This document shows positions 58,350 to 64,000 of a stretch of DNA of 64,000 bases, piece after piece; positions within the stretch are counted from its first letter, which is position 1, and every line of letters starts with the position of its first letter. The stretch is from Deltaproteobacteria bacterium UBA5205 (GTDB taxonomy: Bacteria > Desulfobacterota > Syntrophorhabdia > Syntrophorhabdales > Syntrophorhabdaceae). The notes beneath the pieces were generated by a model. It had not been told where the DNA came from, did not search any database, and was given only the letters and a program-made list of their open reading frames with translations. The position numbers and the translations under genes were made by a program. The stretch spans positions 119,814 to 183,813 of the forward strand of contig DHVP01000030.1 of the NCBI GenBank assembly GCA_002412715.1. The letters run 5' to 3'.

Positions 58350-59390
58350 TCATCCTTCCGCCTCCGCCAGATCCGGGTCGGTGCCCAGGGCGGAATCCCT
58401 GTTCGAGTGGTTCCATATGGTATGTTCCTCTATAACCCGGTGCATTTTTGCCCGTGTCATCGTAGCCGAGGTGAAGTCCGCCGCCGTAAGGTCGGCATGA
58501 GAGAAATCGGCATACGTTGCATTCACCCCGGTCAATTTCGCCCCCCGGCAGACGGCCTTCGTGAAAATGGCTTGTTCCAGGTTGCAGCCCGTGAGGTCGG
58601 CGACGTTCAAATTCGCCTCCTCGAAGCAGGACTGCACCAGATAGGATTTCTTGAGGCTTGCGCCGGAGAGGTTCGTGCCCATGAATACGCTCCGTTCGCC
58701 GTTGACGCCGTCGAGAAGCGCACCCGTCATATCGGCGTTCATGAAGTTCGACATGGTGATATCCGCCCCGGCGAACTTGCATCCCTTCATGTCGGCTCCG
58801 CCGGCCTGGGTCATGGTGAAGGTCGCGCCGCTGAAATCCTGGCCGGCAAGGTTGCAATCACGAAGGAAGGTCTTGTGTATCTTTGCCCCCTTGAGTTTGC
58901 AGCCCGTCAGGTCCGCCTCGAAGAAGATGGCCTTGAAGAGGTTCGCTCCGGCAAGGACCGCCCCCTTGAGGGACGCCTTGTAAAGTACTGCCCTGTTGAG
59001 GTCCGCTCCCGTGAGGTCGGCATTGTCGAGTTTCGTGTTGTCCATGACGGCACGGGTGAAGTTGGTCCCCGTGAGTATGGCCCCTGTCAGGTCCGCCCCG
59101 GTGAGGACAGCCTTCTGGAGGTCTGCGTGGGAGAGTATCACCCCCGAGAGGTTCATCCCCATCCAGAGAACCTGTTCCAGCGAAGCTCCTTCCATCGTGG
59201 CGCCGGCGAAGTCGCATCCCGTGAAGCCGGTGCGTTTTATCTTCGCGCCCCGAAAGTCGGCGCCCCGGAAGATGACACCCTCGAACCGCGCCCCGGAGAG
59301 GTCCTGCCCGGAAAGGTTCATCCCGGAAAGATCGACGTTCTCGATGGTGTCGTCCCGGGCAATCGCTTCAAAAAGTTCATCTCTCGTCAT
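58350..59390 (-). CDS. Pentapeptide-repeat protein of the T6SS island
   Basis: The 346-residue protein is almost entirely pentapeptide repeats of the A(D/N)LXX type from residue 18 onward (for example VDLSGMNLSGQDLSGARFEG and ADFRGAKIKRTGFTGCDFAG). These form a right-handed four-sided beta-helix. Such proteins accompany DUF2169 adaptors in type VI loci. The exact role is not known; rod-like scaffolding or structural mimicry of DNA are family possibilities. It lies 18 bases downstream of the large DUF2169/pentapeptide gene. Confidence 0.88.
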   Translation of the reverse strand: MTRDELFEAIARDDTIENVDLSGMNLSGQDLSGARFEGVIFRGADFRGAKIKRTGFTGCDFAGATMEGASLEQVLWMGMNLSGVILSHADLQKAVLTGADLTGAILTGTNFTRAVMDNTKLDNADLTGADLNRAVLYKASLKGAVLAGANLFKAIFFEADLTGCKLKGAKIHKTFLRDCNLAGQDFSGATFTMTQAGGADMKGCKFAGADITMSNFMNADMTGALLDGVNGERSVFMGTNLSGASLKKSYLVQSCFEEANLNVADLTGCNLEQAIFTKAVCRGAKLTGVNATYADFSHADLTAADFTSATMTRAKMHRVIEEHTIWNHSNRDSALGTDPDLAEAEG

Positions 59391-59408
59391 CGTATATCGT
59401 CCACGTGT

Positions 59409-62400
59409 CTATTTCTTCTTCTCCTTCGGGGGCTCAGGCAGCAGGTCCTCCCTCTTGTGGAGCTTCGTCATCTTCAGGTTCGTATCATCGAGCCTCGTCT
59501 CGCCCACCCCCGTGCGGTAGAACTCAGCCCCGTAAAGGTTCGCGCCGGACAGGTCGGTCCGTACGAGCTTCGACTTCCGCAGGGACCCCTGGAAGAGATT
59601 GATCCCCTTGAGGTTGGAATCGCTCATGTTGGACTTCGTCAACCGCGCCTGCTTTGCCGTGACACCGGAAAAGTTCGTTCCCGTGAGGTCACATTCCTGC
59701 AGGAGTGCCCGCTCGATGGTGGACCCCCTGAAGTCTCCCCCGGAAAGATCGGACTTCATCCAGCTCGCCCTGTCGGCCAGCGTGTCAGTAAAATCACTTC
59801 CCGTGATGGCCGACCCCTGGAGTATCCGGGAATTATGCATGTCTGCCCCGCGGAAATTGACATTTTCTCCCTTTGCCTCCAGGAAGCTCGCCTGCCGCGC
59901 CTTGCTCCGGGAAAGATTGGCCCCGTCGAGTTTTGTCTTCAGAAAGACGGCCTTCGTGAGGTCCGCACCGCTGAAGTCGGCACCCGAGATGTCCGCCGAA
60001 AGAAGATACGTCTCCGAGGCCGATGCCTCGACTGCGCGGACATCCTTGAGCACGGCCTTCTCGAGAAGGGTCTTGACGATGATGGCGCCCGTCATGTCCG
60101 CTTTCGTGAAGTCTGCCTCGGACATCATGGATTGGCTCATGTCCGCCCTCTGAAGTTGGGCACCAGGGAATTTTGCCTTCTGAAATATCGCCTTTACCAT
60201 TTTCGCGTCCTTGAGCGACGCGCCGGAAAGGTCAGCCTCACCGGATATGGAGCGCGACAGGTCGGCGCCGTCGAGATTGGAACCCTTAAAGTTTGTTTTC
60301 TGCAGGTTTGCCCGACTGAAGTTCGCCCCGGCGAGATCGAGGCCGGACAGGTCCACCCCGGCAATGTTCTTCCCGGCAAGGCTGAGGCCCATTTGGTGCC
60401 TGTAAATAACCCCCTCGCGGGTGAGAGGTTTGGCGGGCTCAGGGTCGTCGGGGTCGATGCCCGCCTTCGCGAGAAGTTTCTTTGCCCAGTCCGGGGGTCC
60501 CGCCTTGACCTGTGCCTCGGCTGCCGCAAGCCGTGCCTTTCCGTCATCGTAGAGCTTGGCCGAGTCGGCAAGTATCTTTTGGGCCGAGCCTTCCGCCTCG
60601 GCGAGTTTCGCGTCGATCTCAGCGTTCATCGTTCCTTGCTTGACGAGCTGCTGGCGGACCTGTTTGAAGCCCTGGGCATACTTTTCCTGTGCGGCCTTGT
60701 AGGGGTTTGCCCCTTTCGGGAACATCGGCGGCGCGTTCTTCATAACCTCGTCGAGATTGAATCCTCTCTTACCGGCCTCAGCGCCTATGAGCGCAAGGCC
60801 TTCCTTTTTCTTTGCGGCCAGGAGGTCCAGCTTCGGCTGCATCTTCGCCTTCAGCGCATCCTCGACCTCCTTGAAGATCGCCTTGACGTCTATGGTGGGA
60901 ATGAGTGCGGCCAGAGCGCCGGGCTCCATGACGTCCACATCTTTCGGCTTCGTCTCCGCTGCCGGGGCAATGCCGGGCCGTAACGCGCCGGCGACCCACT
61001 GCCAGAGGTCCGCCCCCTCCTTCTTGGCCTCGAAGAGGTTCCTGCCTGCCGGCAGCGCGAGGGATTCGGCACCCGGGCAGAGCTTCATCCAGGGCACGAG
61101 GTCGATGGCGCCCGTCTCCTGTGCTTCATGGGGATAGGCCACGACAAGGAATTGAGGCGCCTTCTTAAGGCCGGCTTTCGTCTCCTTGTCAGGCGCGAAA
61201 AAGGGGTCCCTCATGGCGACAACGGCGCAAAAATCACCCAGTTCCTGGTGCAGAAGGACGGCTTCGAGGTCATCGGCGACGCGGACGAAAGGTTTTCCCT
61301 CCTCACCCCCGAGGGCCATCGCGAAGTCCTCGGAGCCTTCGACTACAGCATCGCCGCTCCCGTCGGCGCAGGCTTCCGGAATGCGCGCCGGCGATTGGGG
61401 GCCACCGGAGCCGGCAAAGAGGGGCCGGACGGCTATCCTGTCGAGGTCGGGACCGTCAAAACGGGGTATCACGAGCCCGGCAGGTATAACAAGGGCTGCG
61501 GGATCACCGGTCTTCGCTTCCCCTTTAAGCCCCCAGGCCGACCTTTCCAGGGATGTCTCCTGCCTGTTTATGCCTATCCATGACCGCTTGAGGGTATAGG
61601 GCCTCAGTCCCAGGCTCCGAAGAGAGGCGAGAATCTCCGGGGCGGAGGCGATCTCGTCGCGGCAGCGCTCCACGAAACGCATGCCCGACAGGCGCCAGGG
61701 ATCGCCCGGTTTTTCCTCGTAGGACGCAAATACCTCGTCAAGGTCCACCCCGCCCCCCGGCACCTTGGCGAGAAGCCTCGGATCGACGGAAGTCTTGAAC
61801 TTCTCCTTCATCCCCTTCAGTATCTCATCCTTCTTCTTCCCGGCTGCCGCAACCTTGCCCGGGATGGCTGCAAGCTCCTTCTTCGCATCTTCGAACTGTT
61901 TCATCGCCCCGCCAATGGCGCTCGTGTTCATCTTCATGATGTGGCCGTATTCAGCCTTCATGGCGAGGAGCTTCTTCTCGCCCTGGGCGAGAAGCTTCTG
62001 CTGCTTCTCGATGAGGGCGATGGAATTGAGGGCCACCTCGGAGGGCGTCTTGACGGACTTCGGGGCCTGACCGAGGTGCTGCGCCACGGAATCCTTTATC
62101 TGCAGCGGCAGGTCCTTGAGCATGTCGGCCATGGCGGTGAGCTTCTCCTTCGCTTCGGCCATCTGCGGCGCTATGTCGACGGCGACGGCGCGGTCGATGC
62201 TCTTTTTAAACTCCTCGTAATATCTTTCGATGGTGCCGGGTGCGGCGGCCATCTCCTCGTTGACGATATAAAGATGGGGAATGTCGAGGGCCTCGTCATC
62301 CTTGACCTCGATGGTTGCCCGCGCCACCAGGATGCCCCTTTCCGCATGGGGGAAAAGCCATACCGTGTCGATATGGGTGAGGGCTTCCTTGAATGTCGTG

Positions 62401-63239
62401 GGCCCGGCAGGCTCCTTCATATCGTCACGTTGGTTGACGAACAGGCGGTGGCGTATTGCCGGCAGGCGCGACTCGATAACGGGTTTCTTCGGATGCATCC
62501 CCGCCGCGAGGAACGACTCCGTCCCCTGGAAGAAATCTTCCATCTGCTGATCCCTGGGGGCACTGTTGAAATAGGTCCAGTCCATATCGTCAGGGTAGAA
62601 GGGCCAGCGTTCCCGGAACCACTTGTTGTCGTAGGTGCCGAGCTTTTTCGCCCTCTGGGGCCAGGATGCGTCGTAGGGGGCGAGTCCCGCGGGTTCGGGC
62701 CGGTCCGAGGGAGAACCGACAAGATGTGCCGGGTCCTCGATGTTGGGAAGGGGGTGCACCTCGGAGCCGTCTTTCGTGGCAACGGGAGCGGCACCCCTGC
62801 CGACGGGGTTCCTGTCGAAACCCCTGCCGCCGAAGGAGCGGCCATAGGTAAGGGGCATCTCGATAAAAGGCTCGGGCTCGCTGATGGCCAGGCCGACTCC
62901 GGCCGCCTTCTTCCAGCGGCGGTCCCCGAAAACGTAGAGGGTTTTTTCCACGGCGCCGACCCTCACGCTTACACGGGATGCTCCGCGGGGCTTGCCGTCG
63001 GGGGAGAAACACCTGCCCCAGACCAGGAACTCTCCCTTCGGCTTCGGCATGGCCATGTCGAGTATGGCGTCCTTGCCAAGCTCGCCCTGCACGAATGGCC
63101 ACATCTCCTGTTCCTTTAAAACCGCCGCGGGGTTGTCGAAGGAGAAGAAGGTCAGAACCGAAACGGTGAGGTAATACCGGTTATCGAGACCAAAGTAATT
63201 TAAGAGAAGAGACTGTTCCGATTGCTTGATGATCTTCAT
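59409..63239 (-). CDS. Giant DUF2169 adaptor with coiled-coil and pentapeptide-repeat tail
   Basis: The protein is about 1,276 residues from the ATG at 63239, which has AGGGGTG upstream. Residues 1-300 match DUF2169 (RYYLTVSVLTFFSFDNPAAV, later FGGRGFDRNPVGRGA and LPNIEDPAHLVGSPSDRPEP), a family of adaptors that load PAAR-tipped effectors onto VgrG. The middle (about 340-950) is helical, with predicted coiled coils rich in A, K and E. Residues about 950-1255 are pentapeptide repeats (GANFSRANLQKTNFKGSNLD and onward). The tail is lysine-rich (KEKKK). Combining adaptor and rod in one chain is longer than usual. Confidence 0.88.
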   Translation of the reverse strand: MKIIKQSEQSLLLNYFGLDNRYYLTVSVLTFFSFDNPAAVLKEQEMWPFVQGELGKDAILDMAMPKPKGEFLVWGRCFSPDGKPRGASRVSVRVGAVEKTLYVFGDRRWKKAAGVGLAISEPEPFIEMPLTYGRSFGGRGFDRNPVGRGAAPVATKDGSEVHPLPNIEDPAHLVGSPSDRPEPAGLAPYDASWPQRAKKLGTYDNKWFRERWPFYPDDMDWTYFNSAPRDQQMEDFFQGTESFLAAGMHPKKPVIESRLPAIRHRLFVNQRDDMKEPAGPTTFKEALTHIDTVWLFPHAERGILVARATIEVKDDEALDIPHLYIVNEEMAAAPGTIERYYEEFKKSIDRAVAVDIAPQMAEAKEKLTAMADMLKDLPLQIKDSVAQHLGQAPKSVKTPSEVALNSIALIEKQQKLLAQGEKKLLAMKAEYGHIMKMNTSAIGGAMKQFEDAKKELAAIPGKVAAAGKKKDEILKGMKEKFKTSVDPRLLAKVPGGGVDLDEVFASYEEKPGDPWRLSGMRFVERCRDEIASAPEILASLRSLGLRPYTLKRSWIGINRQETSLERSAWGLKGEAKTGDPAALVIPAGLVIPRFDGPDLDRIAVRPLFAGSGGPQSPARIPEACADGSGDAVVEGSEDFAMALGGEEGKPFVRVADDLEAVLLHQELGDFCAVVAMRDPFFAPDKETKAGLKKAPQFLVVAYPHEAQETGAIDLVPWMKLCPGAESLALPAGRNLFEAKKEGADLWQWVAGALRPGIAPAAETKPKDVDVMEPGALAALIPTIDVKAIFKEVEDALKAKMQPKLDLLAAKKKEGLALIGAEAGKRGFNLDEVMKNAPPMFPKGANPYKAAQEKYAQGFKQVRQQLVKQGTMNAEIDAKLAEAEGSAQKILADSAKLYDDGKARLAAAEAQVKAGPPDWAKKLLAKAGIDPDDPEPAKPLTREGVIYRHQMGLSLAGKNIAGVDLSGLDLAGANFSRANLQKTNFKGSNLDGADLSRSISGEADLSGASLKDAKMVKAIFQKAKFPGAQLQRADMSQSMMSEADFTKADMTGAIIVKTLLEKAVLKDVRAVEASASETYLLSADISGADFSGADLTKAVFLKTKLDGANLSRSKARQASFLEAKGENVNFRGADMHNSRILQGSAITGSDFTDTLADRASWMKSDLSGGDFRGSTIERALLQECDLTGTNFSGVTAKQARLTKSNMSDSNLKGINLFQGSLRKSKLVRTDLSGANLYGAEFYRTGVGETRLDDTNLKMTKLHKREDLLPEPPKEKKK

Positions 63240-63243
63240 TCCA

Positions 63244-64000
63244 TCACCCCTGTACAATAGGCGCCAACGCCTCTTGCACGGCCAGAGCGCCGCTCCTGAT
63301 GGTGGTACCGGAGCTCACCATGCGAGTTGCACCCTGGTCAACGTTGACGCCGCTCTCCGTCATCAGCGCCCCCGCCATCGCCGTGCAGCGTCCCCCTCCC
63401 GCCACCTTCGCGCCCACGTTGGAGACCTTCGTAGCGAGGGCCTTCATCTCCGTTTTCCGCACACCAAGTTCCGTGCCGACGGTCCTGCTGCGCTCCAGAT
63501 AAGCGCCGGCGTTCTCCTCTGTTACCGCCGTCGCGTTCATGCACGACCTAACGCGGCGGCCTATGGCATTGTTCACGTCCCCGACAATCCTGGTACTGCT
63601 GGCCTCGAACTTTTCATGTCCCTCTTTCACTATCGTCCTGTTGAGGTAAAGCTTCCACGTGTCCGCGGTCACCTCCATGTGGCCGTTCTTGAAGTTCCAC
63701 TTGTCGGGTATCTTTATCTCCCAGATGGGGCCGACGACGACGTCGAAAAGGATACCGCCGGTGAACCAGCCGCGAAAGCCCAGGACCGCGCTGATCACGT
63801 TCCCCAAGATAACCTCGTTCTTTGAGCCGACGAGAACATCGAGCCACCCGTGGCTCCACTCCTTGATTCCCGTCCCGCCGGGGATGTAACTGAACCCGCT
63901 TTCTTCGTCCTCGGCAGGAACCGGGTCATTCGGCGCCCCTATCCGGATAAAGGAGTTCGTGTTGGGCGAATGCAGGAGGATGCGCTCCGTGCCGGCCTGG
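63244..64000 (-). CDS. vgrG: VgrG spike protein, C-terminal part (cut by window edge)
   Basis: The last 252 residues are visible; the gene runs off the right edge. They contain ERILLHSPNTNSFIRIGAPN then GTGIKEWSHGWLDVLVGSKN and EVILGNVISAVLGFRGW. The LHSPNTNSFIRIGA segment is typical of the C-terminal part of type VI VgrG proteins beyond the gp5 beta-prism. The final 100 residues are rich in alanine and valine. Its TGA lies just ahead of the DUF2169 gene, so it is the upstream member of the island in the window. Confidence 0.85.
   Translation of the reverse strand, partial: QAGTERILLHSPNTNSFIRIGAPNDPVPAEDEESGFSYIPGGTGIKEWSHGWLDVLVGSKNEVILGNVISAVLGFRGWFTGGILFDVVVGPIWEIKIPDKWNFKNGHMEVTADTWKLYLNRTIVKEGHEKFEASSTRIVGDVNNAIGRRVRSCMNATAVTEENAGAYLERSRTVGTELGVRKTEMKALATKVSNVGAKVAGGGRCTAMAGALMTESGVNVDQGATRMVSSGTTIRSGALAVQEALAPIVQG

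Noticed and set aside
58407..60983. A very long open frame on the plus strand opposite the pentapeptide genes.
   Set aside because: It is a shadow created by the regular codon pattern of the pentapeptide repeats and has no recognisable domain.
1..64000. CRISPR arrays, insertion sequences, rRNA genes.
   Set aside because: No regular repeat-spacer pattern, transposase-like protein or rRNA sequence was seen anywhere in the window.

Overview
The window reads as origin-proximal chromosome of a Gram-negative anaerobe, most like the Deltaproteobacteria sensu lato (Desulfobacterota; a Syntrophorhabdus-like lineage would fit). The grounds are the long-form HisG, a tetraheme cytochrome followed by System II cytochrome c biogenesis genes (ResB/CcsA), a UGA-containing thioredoxin-fold gene, many PAS/GAF kinases, PilZ/GGDEF/HDOD proteins and type VI secretion accessory genes. 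This assignment is inference; no rRNA is present. 

Layout. (1) 1-12,300, minus strand: a compact run dnaA, dnaN, gyrB, coaE, rho, rpmE, prfA, prmC, murA, hisD, hisG and the first codons of hisB, mostly overlapping or a few bases apart. The origin of replication probably lies beside dnaA, and two parS-like palindromes sit 14.5 and 20.3 kb away. (2) 12.6-20.7 kb: a Sec-containing thioredoxin-like protein, an NlpC/P60 lipoprotein and a HAD phosphatase, then a plus-strand run of methyltransferases, TsaC, a NUDIX fusion, a cytochrome c with its biogenesis pair, a PurQ-like amidotransferase and HU. (3) 21-32.6 kb: a mixed accessory region with an HDAC-family protein, an HDOD/GGDEF signalling operon, an aminotransferase, cupin, PilZ protein, AraC regulator, metallo-beta-lactamase-fold hydrolases, Hpt and a flavodoxin-like protein. 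(4) 32.7-53 kb: sensory and envelope functions, with four histidine kinases, two response regulators, TerC, GalE/GalT/GlgA, a B12-radical SAM protein, a rhomboid protease, tRNA-Ala(CGC) and a CsgG-like lipoprotein. (5) 53-64 kb: an HTH-ATPase-STAS-like regulator, then a minus-strand type VI secretion delivery island: VgrG (cut by the window edge), a giant DUF2169/pentapeptide protein, a second pentapeptide protein, DUF3540, a PAAR-like DUF4150 protein, a glycosyltransferase-radical SAM fusion and a protein of unknown function. 

The most novel items are the glycosyltransferase-radical SAM fusion directly behind the PAAR-like gene, and the thioredoxin-like gene whose CxxC motif is encoded as UGA-x-x-Cys. 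Other points of interest are well-formed promoters overlapping palindromes or tandem repeats, a lipoprotein gene that looks leaderless, and two families of short-period intergenic repeats.
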